The notes beneath the pieces are model-generated. The model did no database searches. It saw nothing but the letters and a program-made list of their open reading frames with translations, and was not told the origin of the DNA. A stretch of DNA of 64,000 nt. Source: Pseudomonas sp. PDM05. GTDB lineage: Bacteria; Pseudomonadota; Gammaproteobacteria; Pseudomonadales; Pseudomonadaceae. Location of the stretch: NCBI RefSeq assembly GCF_014851685.1, contig NZ_JACVAC010000013.1:109209-173208 (forward strand), given 5' to 3'. The position numbers and the translations under genes are program-made. Below are positions 7,964 through 17,900 of this stretch, piece after piece (position 1 is the first letter of the stretch; the number at the start of each line of letters is the position of its first letter).

Positions 7964-8329
7964 ATGAGTGGAATCGGTTCGCGTTTGAGGCAAGAAAGAG
8001 AGCGACTTGGCCTGTCGCAAAAAGTTTTTGGTGAAATAGGAGGCGTTGAAGCCAACGCACAAGGCAAGTATGAAAGTGGCGGGCGGGCGCCCAAAGCCGA
8101 CTACCTCTCCAGGGTTGCCGAGCGAGGTGTGGATATTCTGTTCGTGTTGACAGGCAGTCCCACGCCGATTCAATTGGACCAATTGAGTCAAGTTGAAGAG
8201 AAAGTGTTGGTCGATTACCGCTCAATGCTCAAGGAAGACCAGGATGCAATCCGCCGCCTGACGTCGACCCTGGCTGAGCATTCAGCCTCGCTGAATGGCA
8301 AGGCCAAGCCGCAGCACCGGGATTCCTGA
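7964..8329 (+). CDS. XRE-family transcriptional regulator
   Basis: The protein has 121 residues from the ATG at 7964, where the HTH domain begins (MSGIGSRLRQERERLGLSQ); an in-frame ATG 14 codons upstream would overlap the candidate operator and is less likely. Residues 5-60 form a Cro/CI-type HTH (LGLSQKVFGEIGGVEANAQG). The C-terminal half is short and charged and carries no S24 peptidase, so RecA-stimulated self-cleavage is not expected. Together with the divergent small HTH gene it forms a compact regulatory pair 150 bases before gacA. Confidence 0.75.
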   Translation: MSGIGSRLRQERERLGLSQKVFGEIGGVEANAQGKYESGGRAPKADYLSRVAERGVDILFVLTGSPTPIQLDQLSQVEEKVLVDYRSMLKEDQDAIRRLTSTLAEHSASLNGKAKPQHRDS

Positions 8330-8480
8330 GCCTTTCCCCCGCAAACCCGGGCGTTCGCTGTTTGGCGGACGACTGCCGTGTACCCAAACTCTATATATAT
8401 GACGCGTGTAGCTAGGTCTGCGCCTTGGTTTTTTGCTAAGGTGTTCAGCAACCTATAAGACCATATCGCGAGGTGTCTGC

Positions 8481-9122
8481 TTGATTAGGGTGCTAGTAGT
8501 CGATGACCATGATCTCGTTCGTACAGGCATTACACGAATGCTGGCTGACATCGATGGCCTGCAAGTAGTCGGCCAGGCCGAGTCCGGGGAAGAGTCCCTG
8601 ATCAAGGCTCGGGAGTTGAAACCCGATGTGGTGTTGATGGACGTCAAGATGCCTGGCATCGGCGGTCTTGGCGCCACGACCAAATTGTTGCGCAGCCATC
8701 CGGACATCAAGGTCGTGGTGGTGACGGTGTGTGAGGAAGATCCGTTTCCGACCCGTTTGCTACAGGCGGGGGCGGCGGGTTACCTGACCAAGGGCGCCGG
8801 CCTGGCCGAGATGGTGCAAGCCATTCGCCTGGTGTTTGCCGGCCAGCGTTACATCAGCCCGCAGATCGCCCAGCAGTTGGCGATCAAATCCTTCCAGCCG
8901 GTCAGCGATTCGCCGTTCGATGCGCTGTCTGAGCGGGAAATCCAGATCGCCTTGATGATCGTCGGTTGCCAGAAGGTGCAGACGATTTCCGACAAGCTGT
9001 GCCTGTCGCCCAAGACCGTCAACACCTACCGCTATCGCATTTTCGAGAAGCTCGCCATCAGCAGTGATGTTGAACTGACCCTGCTCGCAGTGCGCCACGG
9101 CATGGTGGACGCCAGCGCCTGA
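8481..9122 (+). CDS. gacA: Response regulator GacA (UvrY)
   Basis: A 213-residue NarL/FixJ-type response regulator. The receiver has the acidic pair Asp8/Asp9 and acceptor Asp54 (VVLMDVKMPGIGG). The C-terminal LuxR-type HTH is LSPKTVNTYRYRIFEKL. GacA is phosphorylated by GacS and turns on the RsmX/Y/Z-type small RNAs that titrate RsmA/RsmE, controlling secondary metabolism, biofilm and virulence traits. The start is the TTG at 8481 (TTGATTAGGGTGC), as used for gacA in Pseudomonas; the 213-residue length matches. uvrC begins two bases after the stop, the conserved gacA-uvrC order. Confidence 0.97.
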   Translation: MIRVLVVDDHDLVRTGITRMLADIDGLQVVGQAESGEESLIKARELKPDVVLMDVKMPGIGGLGATTKLLRSHPDIKVVVVTVCEEDPFPTRLLQAGAAGYLTKGAGLAEMVQAIRLVFAGQRYISPQIAQQLAIKSFQPVSDSPFDALSEREIQIALMIVGCQKVQTISDKLCLSPKTVNTYRYRIFEKLAISSDVELTLLAVRHGMVDASA

Positions 9123-9123
9123 C

Positions 9124-10947
9124 ATGACCACGCCGTTCGATCCGAGTGCCTTTCTCTCAACCTGCAGTGGTCGCCCCGGCGTGTACCGCATGTTCGACAG
9201 CGAGGCGCGCCTGCTTTACGTCGGTAAAGCCAAGAACCTGAAAAACCGTCTGGCGAGCTACTTTCGCAAGAGCGGCCTTGCGCCCAAGACAGCAGCGTTG
9301 GTCGCCCGCATCGCCCAGGTCGAAACCACCATCACCGCCAATGAAACCGAAGCGCTGTTGCTTGAGCAGACGCTGATCAAGGAATGGCGGCCGCCCTACA
9401 ACATCCTGCTGCGTGACGACAAATCCTACCCCTACGTATTTTTGTCCGACGGCAACTTCCCACGCCTGAGCATTCACCGCGGTGCGAAAAAGCAGAAGGG
9501 CAAGTATTTCGGGCCGTACCCCAGCGCCGGGGCGATTCGTGAAAGCCTGAGCTTGCTGCAAAAGACCTTTTTTGTGCGCCAGTGCGAAGACAGCTTCTAC
9601 AAGAACCGCACCCGGCCGTGCCTGCAATACCAGATCAAGCGCTGCAAGGCGCCTTGCGTGGGGTTGGTGGAGCCGGCCGAGTACGCCGAAGATGTACGCC
9701 ATTCGGTGATGTTCCTTGAAGGACGCAGCAATGCGCTCACCGACGAGCTGTCCGCCGCCATGGAGCAGGCCGCCAGCACCCTGGATTTTGAGCGCGCCGC
9801 CGAGTTGCGTGACCAGATCTCCCTGCTGCGTCGCGTGCAGGACCAGCAAAGCATGGAAGGCGGCACTGGTGACGTCGACGTGATCGCTGCCTTCGTCAAC
9901 CCCGGTGGCGCCTGTGTGCACCTGATCAGCGTGCGCGGTGGGCGTGTGCTGGGCAGCAAGAATTTCTTCCCGCAGACCGGTATCGATGAGGAAGTGGCCG
10001 AAGTCATGGCCGCGTTCCTTGGCCAGTACTACGTCAGTAGCCCCGAACGCGACTTGCCGTCCGAGCTGATCGTCAACGTGGTGCACGAAGACTTCCCGAC
10101 ACTGATCGAGGCGATCCACGAACTGCGCGGCCGTGAGCTCGACATCAGCCACCGTGTACGCGGTACCCGCGCGCGCTGGCAGCAGTTGGCGGTGACCAAT
10201 GCCGAACAGGCCCTGGGCGCGCGCCTGGCCAATCGACAGCACGTCGCCGCACGTTTCGATGCGCTGGCCGAAGTCCTCAACCTGGACGAGCCACCACAGC
10301 GCCTGGAGTGCTACGACATCAGCCACTCCAGCGGCGAGGCCACCGTGGCGTCCTGCGTGGTGTTCGGGCCGGAAGGGCCGATCAAGTCCGACTACCGGCG
10401 CTACAACATCGAAGGCGTCACCGCCGGTGATGACTACGCCGCCATGCACCAGGCCCTGACGCGGCGCTTCAGCAAATTGAAGGACGGCGAGGGCAAACTG
10501 CCGGACATCCTGCTGGTGGACGGTGGCAAGGGCCAGTTGTCCATGGCCCGTGACGTGCTCAACGAGTTGGCGGTGCCTGACCTGATCCTGCTCGGCGTGG
10601 CCAAGGGCGCCACACGCAAGGCCGGTTTCGAAACGTTGTACTTGAATGATGCCGCCCATGAGTTCACTTTGAAGGGCGACTCACCCGCGTTGCACCTGAT
10701 CCAGCAAATCCGCGACGAAGCCCACCGTTTCGCCATTACCGGGCACCGTGCCCGCCGTGGTAAAACCCGGCGAACCTCAACCCTGGAAGGGGTTGCGGGG
10801 GTCGGCCCGACGCGACGTCGCGACTTGCTTAAACATTTTGGTGGCTTGCAGGAGCTATCCCGTGCCAGCATTGACGAAATAGCCAAAGCTCCCGGTATCA
10901 GTAAAAAGCTCGCTGAGTTGATTTATGCGAATCTGCATAGCGAATAG
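9124..10947 (+). CDS. uvrC: UvrABC excinuclease subunit C
   Basis: A 607-residue protein that makes both incisions in nucleotide excision repair. Parts in order: GIY-YIG nuclease (RPGVYRMFD...LLYVGKAKNLKNRL, about residues 13-95), Cys-rich linker (RPCLQYQIKRCKAPCVG), UVR motif (about 200-235, TLDFERAAELRDQI), RNase H-like C-terminal nuclease (about 380-540, ECYDISHSSGE and LLVDGGKGQL) and a tandem helix-hairpin-helix (about 550-607). It is co-transcribed with gacA. Confidence 0.98.
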   Translation: MTTPFDPSAFLSTCSGRPGVYRMFDSEARLLYVGKAKNLKNRLASYFRKSGLAPKTAALVARIAQVETTITANETEALLLEQTLIKEWRPPYNILLRDDKSYPYVFLSDGNFPRLSIHRGAKKQKGKYFGPYPSAGAIRESLSLLQKTFFVRQCEDSFYKNRTRPCLQYQIKRCKAPCVGLVEPAEYAEDVRHSVMFLEGRSNALTDELSAAMEQAASTLDFERAAELRDQISLLRRVQDQQSMEGGTGDVDVIAAFVNPGGACVHLISVRGGRVLGSKNFFPQTGIDEEVAEVMAAFLGQYYVSSPERDLPSELIVNVVHEDFPTLIEAIHELRGRELDISHRVRGTRARWQQLAVTNAEQALGARLANRQHVAARFDALAEVLNLDEPPQRLECYDISHSSGEATVASCVVFGPEGPIKSDYRRYNIEGVTAGDDYAAMHQALTRRFSKLKDGEGKLPDILLVDGGKGQLSMARDVLNELAVPDLILLGVAKGATRKAGFETLYLNDAAHEFTLKGDSPALHLIQQIRDEAHRFAITGHRARRGKTRRTSTLEGVAGVGPTRRRDLLKHFGGLQELSRASIDEIAKAPGISKKLAELIYANLHSE

Positions 10948-10979
10948 AATGCCTTTCCACCTCGTAGCCAGTTGTGCCG

Positions 10980-11540
10980 ATGAATATCCCTAATCTGATC
11001 ACCGTTCTACGCGTCCTGCTTATTCCGATTTTCATTCTGTTGTTCTATTTGCCGTACGAATGGAGCTATGCCGCATCCAGTTCGGTATTCGCCTTTGCGG
11101 CCGCCACCGACTGGCTCGACGGCTACCTGGCGCGCCGCCTGGAGCAAAGCACGCCATTCGGTGCCTTCCTCGATCCGGTGGCCGACAAACTGATGGTGGC
11201 GGTGGCGCTGGTCTTGCTGGTGCAGGAACATGGCAACCTGTGGCTGACCCTGCCGGCCGCCGTGATCATCGGCCGCGAGATCGTCGTCTCGGCCCTGCGC
11301 GAATGGATGGCCGAAATCGGCGCCCGCGCCCACGTCGCGGTGTCCAACATGGGCAAGTGGAAAACCGCCGCGCAGATGCTCGCGCTGGTCATCCTGCTGG
11401 CCAACCCATCGGACTTCTCCTTCTGGGTGCTGACTGGCTACGCCCTGCTGCTGATCGCGGCGGGCCTGACGTTGTGGTCCATGCTCCAGTATTTACGCGC
11501 CGCCTGGCCTCATCTGCGCACCACTGTTGAAAAGAAATAA
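10980..11540 (+). CDS. pgsA: CDP-diacylglycerol--glycerol-3-phosphate 3-phosphatidyltransferase
   Basis: A 186-residue inner-membrane enzyme making phosphatidylglycerophosphate, the precursor of phosphatidylglycerol and cardiolipin. The CDP-alcohol phosphotransferase motif D-G-x2-A-R-x8-G-x3-D-x3-D is present (DWLDGYLARRLEQSTPFGAF, then LDPVADK). About five hydrophobic helices are visible. I choose ATG 10980 (MNIPNLITV) over a GTG two codons upstream. It follows uvrC closely, as is usual in Pseudomonas. Confidence 0.96.
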   Translation: MNIPNLITVLRVLLIPIFILLFYLPYEWSYAASSSVFAFAAATDWLDGYLARRLEQSTPFGAFLDPVADKLMVAVALVLLVQEHGNLWLTLPAAVIIGREIVVSALREWMAEIGARAHVAVSNMGKWKTAAQMLALVILLANPSDFSFWVLTGYALLLIAAGLTLWSMLQYLRAAWPHLRTTVEKK

Positions 11541-11560
11541 AACTTTTTTGAATCAAGAGG

Positions 11561-11588
11561 TTGACGGGCTTCAAGAATTCTATAGAAT
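11561..11588 (+). promoter_or_regulatory. Promoter of tRNA-Gly
   Basis: TTGACG at 11561-11566 and TAGAAT at 11583-11588 (within TATAGAAT) are separated by 16 bases. The predicted transcription start lies a few bases before the mature tRNA 5' end at 11601. Confidence 0.7.
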
Positions 11589-11600
11589 GCGCATCACCAA

Positions 11601-11676
<76 letters not shown>

Positions 11677-11690
11677 AGCATTATGAAGAA

Positions 11691-11716
11691 GCCACTCAAA
11701 CGAGTGGCTTTTTTTT
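11691..11716 (+). terminator. Intrinsic terminator after tRNA-Gly
   Basis: GCCACTC-aaac-GAGTGGC forms a perfect 7-bp stem followed by a run of eight T. The about 280 bases that follow, up to the AraC gene, hold no gene I can support. Confidence 0.9.
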
Positions 11717-11998
11717 GCCTGCGATTTACCGAGTGGGCGGTTCGACCTCTTTTTTCTTCACTTCGAATTCCATCGAAGTCCACGGCATAGGGGCTGATTC
11801 AGATCCAGAATCCTGTCCGCCAATCGGCCAGCCTCGATTGCCGATGGTCTGCGGAACTCAGCGGTTCTGCGCGCAAGCAACCGTTGAAAGGTTTCGGCGG
11901 GGGCAGGCGAATGTGATGGGAAATATTGACCGGGAAATACCGTTCTGACTGGCGCCCATCACTTGGATGGCACGCACTGTGCTCTAGCGCTGTATTCT

Positions 11999-13012
11999 TC
12001 AAGGCTGACTGTGTTTTGCCTCGCGCAACTGCGCCGGCGACGCGCCGAACCAGCGTAGGCAGGCTTTATGAAAGCTGCTGAGCTCGCGAAAGCCGACGGT
12101 GAGGGCTATGTATTTGAGGCTGCGCGAAGAGTCGAGCAGTAACGTACGGGCTAATAGGCGGCGACACTCGTCCTGGAGATAAGTGAAGTTTGTGCCTTCC
12201 TTTTCCAGCGCGTTCTGAAGGCTTCTTGCACTTTTACCGAGATGAGCGGCCGCCATTTCCAAGGTACATGGCTCTCCACGGGGCATGGCGTCTGATAAGT
12301 ATCGACGTATCTGCAACTCGGGTGAGCCATTGATCGCCCTCAACTGTGCATCGGCGTAATGGCAATGGATGAGTTCCAGTGCGGGGTCTGCGGTGATCAA
12401 GGGCAGATCGAAAATTTCACTGCTGAAGATGAGCATTATGTGAGGGGCGTTGAAGCTCAGATCGGAGCCGAACATCTGCTCGAGTCGTTGAGTGTCTGCA
12501 GGCTTTGGATACGGAAAGTGCGCTGCCAAGGGCAGTGGTTTTACGTGGGGCACCAACCAGTGCATCAAGCCTATAAACAGTGCTGCACCGGCATCCAGGA
12601 ATGATCGAGGGGCCGGAAGATGAGGCATTCCCTCCTCGAAACCGCTCACGCGTATCACGCCCGTGTGTCGTTCTACGGTGATCCTGGAACCGTCGGTGGC
12701 AAGAGGGTGATAGCTGGCCACTCTTTCTATAGCTATTCCCAGAGTGGGGCTGGACATGATTGCGTACCCGGCAGCACCCAGGCTGCCGAGATGGCTATAA
12801 CTATACGCGTCAAGTCCAATTTCCGGGTTTCCGGTGAGTTCGACAGCGAGATCAAGAATGTTATAAACAGCTGCCAACTCAATGCGATGCGCTGTTGAAA
12901 CATCGAGTTCAACCAGATCATTGAGGCGGCGGAATATGAGGTCTTCCTGAATGCCGTTCTGAGCGAGTGCTTGTACGAAAGGTGCAAAAATAGCTGTTGA
13001 AATGCTGCGCAT
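11999..13012 (-). CDS. AraC-family transcriptional regulator
   Basis: The protein has 337 residues from the ATG at 13012 (MRSISTAIFAPFV); an upstream start at 13051 would add 13 residues. The N-terminal 200 residues match the Arabinose_bd-type sensor domain seen in OruR/ArgR-like regulators (SHLGSLGAAGYAIMSSPTLG). The C-terminus has the two AraC HTH motifs (TLEMAAAHLGKSARSLQNAL and YIALTVGFRELSSFHKACLR). It is monocistronic and divergent from the EAL gene. The effector is unknown. Confidence 0.85.
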   Translation of the reverse strand: MRSISTAIFAPFVQALAQNGIQEDLIFRRLNDLVELDVSTAHRIELAAVYNILDLAVELTGNPEIGLDAYSYSHLGSLGAAGYAIMSSPTLGIAIERVASYHPLATDGSRITVERHTGVIRVSGFEEGMPHLPAPRSFLDAGAALFIGLMHWLVPHVKPLPLAAHFPYPKPADTQRLEQMFGSDLSFNAPHIMLIFSSEIFDLPLITADPALELIHCHYADAQLRAINGSPELQIRRYLSDAMPRGEPCTLEMAAAHLGKSARSLQNALEKEGTNFTYLQDECRRLLARTLLLDSSRSLKYIALTVGFRELSSFHKACLRWFGASPAQLREAKHSQP

Positions 13013-13251
13013 CTTTGACGTCCGCCACTCACGTGAGCCGATAATGAACACGTCAGAGTAAATACTCTATTTATGTCGGTGTGTGCGGACATGATAATGG
13101 TATCTGGGAACACTGTCCAAATTGAAACTTTGATGTGAGTATTCTGCTGGGTGATGGATGCACCTTACAGCCAAGCGGCTGTAATAATTGATGCAGGGGA
13201 GGTTGTTGCCAATATTTGGATCGGGCAGAGCGCTCAAGTTAGTGGGGTTTC

Positions 13252-14043
13252 ATGAGCTCGGAATTGGACTTTTGTAGTCTGTCGCAAAATAAAGAGGCTG
13301 AATTCGTACGCTGGTTCTATAAGCAACTTTCGCGTAAACATTTCAGGCTTGCCTTTCAGCCTGTTATGGCTGTGGGCGCGGCCGGTATTTTGTACCATGA
13401 AGGTTTGCTGCGGCATGTCAGTGGTCGGATGAATATCAACCCTTTTCCTATACTTGAGGCGCAACGCTCCATTCGTTTGCTTGATTGTTATGTCGTGATG
13501 AGTCTCATAAAAACGCTGCGGGCCCATCCAGAAATCAGCTTGGGGTGCAATATTTCTGCGCAGAGTGCGACGCTGGACGCTCTATGGGAGCCCATTCTTG
13601 ATGCCCTGCGAGGCGAGCCTGATATTGCACGGCGCTTGATTATCGAAATCACCGAAAGTTCGTCGATCTCTTCTTGCGACACATCGGTTGATTTCGTCCT
13701 GCGTATGCGTCGCTTGGGCGGTCGAATAGCAATCGACGATTTTGGCGCAGGTTTCAGTACGCTGTCGTTTGTGCGTGATGCTGAACCGGACATTATAAAA
13801 ATTGACATGGGGTACTTGCACCGTGCACGGGAAAGTACGCGTGCCAGTGACACGTTTGAACACCTTGTAAAACTATGCAAGACATTGGCGCCTTGCGTGA
13901 TTGTAGAGGGTGTCGAACGCTCAGCTGATCGCCAAAGACTTCTGGCGGCAAGTGCTGATTGGGCGCAGGGATTTTACTTGGGTAAACCAGCACTTTTTCC
14001 CGGAAGTATTAAGGCGCCTTGTTGGGTTGAAAATAAAATATAA
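13252..14043 (+). CDS. EAL-domain protein (putative c-di-GMP phosphodiesterase)
   Basis: 263 residues, essentially one EAL domain with a short N-terminus and no sensor or membrane segment. The signature reads EGLLR instead of EALLR. The other catalytic positions look intact: Asn in CNISAQS, Glu in IEITES, the Asp pair in IDDFGAGFS, Lys in IIKIDM, Glu in VEGVER, and QGFYLGKP. It may therefore hydrolyse c-di-GMP to pGpG in the cytosol. The stretch 13.0-14.3 kb looks more AT-rich than its surroundings, which may reflect acquisition. Confidence 0.8.
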   Translation: MSSELDFCSLSQNKEAEFVRWFYKQLSRKHFRLAFQPVMAVGAAGILYHEGLLRHVSGRMNINPFPILEAQRSIRLLDCYVVMSLIKTLRAHPEISLGCNISAQSATLDALWEPILDALRGEPDIARRLIIEITESSSISSCDTSVDFVLRMRRLGGRIAIDDFGAGFSTLSFVRDAEPDIIKIDMGYLHRARESTRASDTFEHLVKLCKTLAPCVIVEGVERSADRQRLLAASADWAQGFYLGKPALFPGSIKAPCWVENKI

Positions 14044-14339
14044 GTGTTTTGTCGTGTGCGTAAGATTTTTGATTTTTGAATAGTTGGGGCTTTTGTTGAG
14101 GTGCCTGAGAAAGTTGAAAACCTCGGAAGAACAGGACGAGGTCATACGCTAGCCTGGTGCGGCAATGAACGTTTCCAGCAGTGTTGTTTGACCACTGTCT
14201 AACCGGCCGGCACGGTAGATGTACTTCTGACCCGTGCAAACCCAATTGTGCGCCTTGGATGAAAACAGTCAGTTTCGGACATATCCGAGTGCCTCGCATT
14301 GCTCTAGAGTTTTTTGCTCATTCAGACATCCGGGCGCAT

Positions 14340-14882
14340 ATGAATCTCTGGTTTCGGCTTTTATTCCTGCTTTTTCGTAGACCTTGGCGTAGACCTGTCG
14401 ACGGGTTGGCAACCACCGTAACCCGCCTGCGGGTCTGGCCTCTGGATCTGGACTTCAATCGCCACGTTACCAACGGTCGATACTTCACGTTGGCCGATGT
14501 GGCCCGAATGGACTATGTGCTGCGCACCGGTGCATTTCGGGTCGCGTTGCGTGCCAAGGCGTTGCCTATCGTTGGAGACACCTGGGGTAAGTTTCGCCGT
14601 GAACTGAAGCTTTTCGAGTCTTTCGAAATCCATACGAGGATGCTTGGCTGGGACGCGAAGTGGAGCTACCTCGAGCATCGATTTATCAGTCGCAAACGCG
14701 TGGTTGCCGTTGTCGTGATGCGCGGTCTGTTTCGCGCGGCAGAAGGCACCATTTCACCTTCTGTCTTCTGCCGCGAATTGGGGTTGTCAGAGGATTCGCC
14801 AGGCATGCCGCAATGGCTTACGGATTGGTCGAAAGCCTGTGATGACATGAGCCAACAACTGCGAAACGAAGAGGCATTGTGA
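14340..14882 (+). CDS. Acyl-CoA thioesterase-like (4HBT_2/THEM6-type) protein
   Basis: The protein has 180 residues from the ATG at 14340 (MNLWFRLLFLLFRRPW), with a hydrophobic basic N-terminal segment that may anchor it to the membrane. The core fits the hotdog thioesterase family: WPLDLDFNRHVTNGRYFTLADVAR, with the usual D-x-N-x-H-x-N-x-x-Y pattern. Members are thought to hydrolyse acyl-CoA, but for this subgroup the substrate is unproven. The roughly 300 bases upstream after the EAL gene hold no other gene I can support. Confidence 0.75.
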   Translation: MNLWFRLLFLLFRRPWRRPVDGLATTVTRLRVWPLDLDFNRHVTNGRYFTLADVARMDYVLRTGAFRVALRAKALPIVGDTWGKFRRELKLFESFEIHTRMLGWDAKWSYLEHRFISRKRVVAVVVMRGLFRAAEGTISPSVFCRELGLSEDSPGMPQWLTDWSKACDDMSQQLRNEEAL

Positions 14883-14906
14883 CGTTTGTAAAACGCTTTT
14901 CGCCTT

Positions 14907-17900
14907 TCATGCGCCCGTGTCGGCAGTCACCGGGTGAAGGGCAGGTAACAACTCCATGACTTCACAGAACAGATTGCGCTGTTGCCAGTCGCTGCGGTCG
15001 CCAATCACATACAGGCGGCGCTTGGCTCGGGTCACGGCAACGTTGAGCAGGTTGGGTTGTGAGACGGCCCAATTGCGTGCGCCGCCGTTTTCACTGTTAC
15101 CGCCCAGTACCAGGATGACCACCGCAGCTTCCTTGCCTTGCATGGTGTGAATGGTGCCGTGCACGCGCTTGCCGAGATCGCGGTCCTTGAGTTGATTACG
15201 GACATCCTGGAAAGGGGTGATGACTGCAATGCTGCCGGACGGCACGCCGTCGGCCTCGAGCACGCTGAGCAGGCGATCCAGGGCGTGGCCTTCGTTATCG
15301 ACCCAGTTGCCTGAAGACGGGCCGCTGGCATGCACCCAGCCGGTGAGCAGGCGAGCGGGGGTTTCCTTGGCCGCAGACGGGGCAATGGTGCCGTAGACCA
15401 TGGCGCCGTCGTAGGCAATACGGTTCGCCAGGTCGAACATCGGACGATCGCAACGACGGTGTACCACCAGTGGCAGGCCGACCCAGCATTTCTGGCCCTG
15501 AGGGCCGGCCATTCGGCCCCAGGGTGTGGCGTGGTCGGCCAGGGTCTGTGCGGACTGTCGGTTAGGCAGCCAATGCGCGTCGATGTGATAGCGGGTGCGC
15601 ATATGTTCGAGCACCGCGTCGGAGACGGTGATGATAGGTTCCAATTGCAGCGGATCGCCGACCAGTACCGCCCGCCGTGCGCGCCACAGGGCGCCGACCG
15701 CGGCCTGCGGGGTTGCCTGGCCGGCCTCATCCACCAGCAGCCAGCCAATCTCACTGCAACCCAGGCTGCCGAACGAGCGCGCGAACGACGCGAAGGTACT
15801 GCTGAGGACCGGCACCACCATGAACAGCGAAGCCCAAGCCGAGCGTATCACGGCCTGGGATACACCACGGTAACGGCCGCCGGTCAGCAGGCTGGTGATG
15901 AAGCTCAGGTTATAGCCCAGGCGTGAGGCTTCAATCTGCAAGAATGTGCGGTGTAGCTTCAGCGCTTCGATGAAGACGTTTGCCCGTGCTTGACGCCATC
16001 CTTCGAGAATCCAGGGTTCGCGCAGCTCGATGTGTGTGCCCCTGCCCAGTTGGCCTTGCTCCAGCCAGGTCAGCAGATGCTCGGCTTGACCCGCCTGTGC
16101 AACGCTGCGGGCCTTGTCTATCTGCAAGGAGGCGTGGCGTATGGCTTCGCCAATAGCCTGTTCGTCGGCCGCCAACTGCTGATTGAGCTGGCCAAGTTGC
16201 AGGCGCAGTCGTTCCAGCTGGCGTTGCACGCTGTCGAAGGCATCCTTCGCCAGCATATGGGTGCCAACGAGCACGCGTTGGTGGGCGGTCCAGGTACGGT
16301 GTGCCCCCCACAGGCTGAGCAGGTTGGCGAGCAGCCCGGGTTTTTTTGCCAGGTGCGCTTCGAGCGCCAGGAGGGCACGTTGCAGGTGTTCGCGGGTGGG
16401 GGGGAGCTGCTGTGATTCCAGCGCGGCGTGTTCGCCATCGAGGCTACGCCGTTGAGCCAGTCGTGCCTGGCGCTCATGTTCCTGCTGTTTGACGCGCGCC
16501 TTGGCACTGATAACGCCTTGGATTCGCTCCAGAATGTCGTCTGCTTGAGCGCGCAATGAGCGCTCTGCGTCTTTGGCGTCCTGGTACTGTTTGACGGCCG
16601 CACGCCAGTGGCTGGCCTTGTCGGCGGGTGTGAGCAGCTTCATCTGCTGTGCCTGTTCACTCAACCACTCGCGCATGCCCTTGGGCGGTGGTACGTCCTC
16701 TGGGCTGGGGGTGTCGGGTGTGGACCCGCCGTTGCCATAGAAAAAACGGTCGACGAACTGGGAACGTTTGGATTTGCTGCCCAGCGCTGCCGAGATCAAG
16801 CCCCAGGCCGGCTTGCCGCTGATCAGCTCGCCCAGTTCGCTGAAGTACTCGGCGTCGGGCAGCCAGGAAGGGTCGACTTTGTCGCGCTGAGGCAGTTCGA
16901 GGGTGACGTTCTCGACAGCGCCATTGTTGGACGAGGCCACCACCATTTCGAAGCCGAACAAGCGCGGGTCCAGCACGTAAGCGAAGCGCTCCCGACCGCC
17001 ATCATTGGCGGATTCCCGGCCATTCTTGACGAAGGCGTCCGATGCCTTGTCCAGCGAGGCCAGGACATCGGCGCGCTGGGTCACCACGGCGGCGATCAAG
17101 TCGCGCAACAAGGTGGTCTTTCCGGTGCCTGGCGGACCATTGACGCCCATCACGCCGCTGCCGCTGCTCAGGTTTTGCAGCAAGCTGTTGACCGCCAGTT
17201 GCTGGGAGTGCACCAGGCCCAGATGGCGCTCGGCCGGCCAGCAGCCGGCGGCATAACGTGACGGGGCCAAGCGGTCGATCAGCGCCAGGTCCGCGCCAGG
17301 CTGATCCAGATGCAGTCGTTGGCTGGCGTCATGCTGGTTCAGATAGCGGGCGAGTGGCTGGCTGTTTTCGCCGCGCGCCAGGGCGTCGGCGACGTCGGCC
17401 AGGTCGCTGAGCAGGAAACTGTTGAGCGGATCGTCTTCCTGCTCGGGTTTTTCCGGGTTGATTGGCGCCGAGCGAAAGCGGTGGGTACGTGGTTTATCCC
17501 CGAAAAATGCATCGAGGCCCAAGGCTTGGCGCACGCAGGTGGTCAGGCGCTCCAGGTCCGCGGCCAGGACCACGCCGCCGAGCAAACGGCTGGCCTGTTC
17601 GCGAAGGGATTGCTGGGCTTCGTCGAAACCGCGGGTCCAATCCTTGCGATGGATAGCGCAGCCGACGAACCAGGCCTCGCTCGATAGCACCAGGCTGTCG
17701 GCCAGCATCATGCCTCGGTCGTTGAACTTCAATGCGAACAGCGCCGAAGTGCGCCGTTGTGGCTCCTTGTAGCCCTGGTCAGCACCGAATAGCCGCTCCA
17801 GTTGGCGAGCCACATCCAGGTTGTCGTAAAGGTGGGCGTAGAGGGTGTGGCTCCAGGTGCGTTTGGGCGGCAGCCGTTGCCGGTTCAGCGCGTTGGCTGG

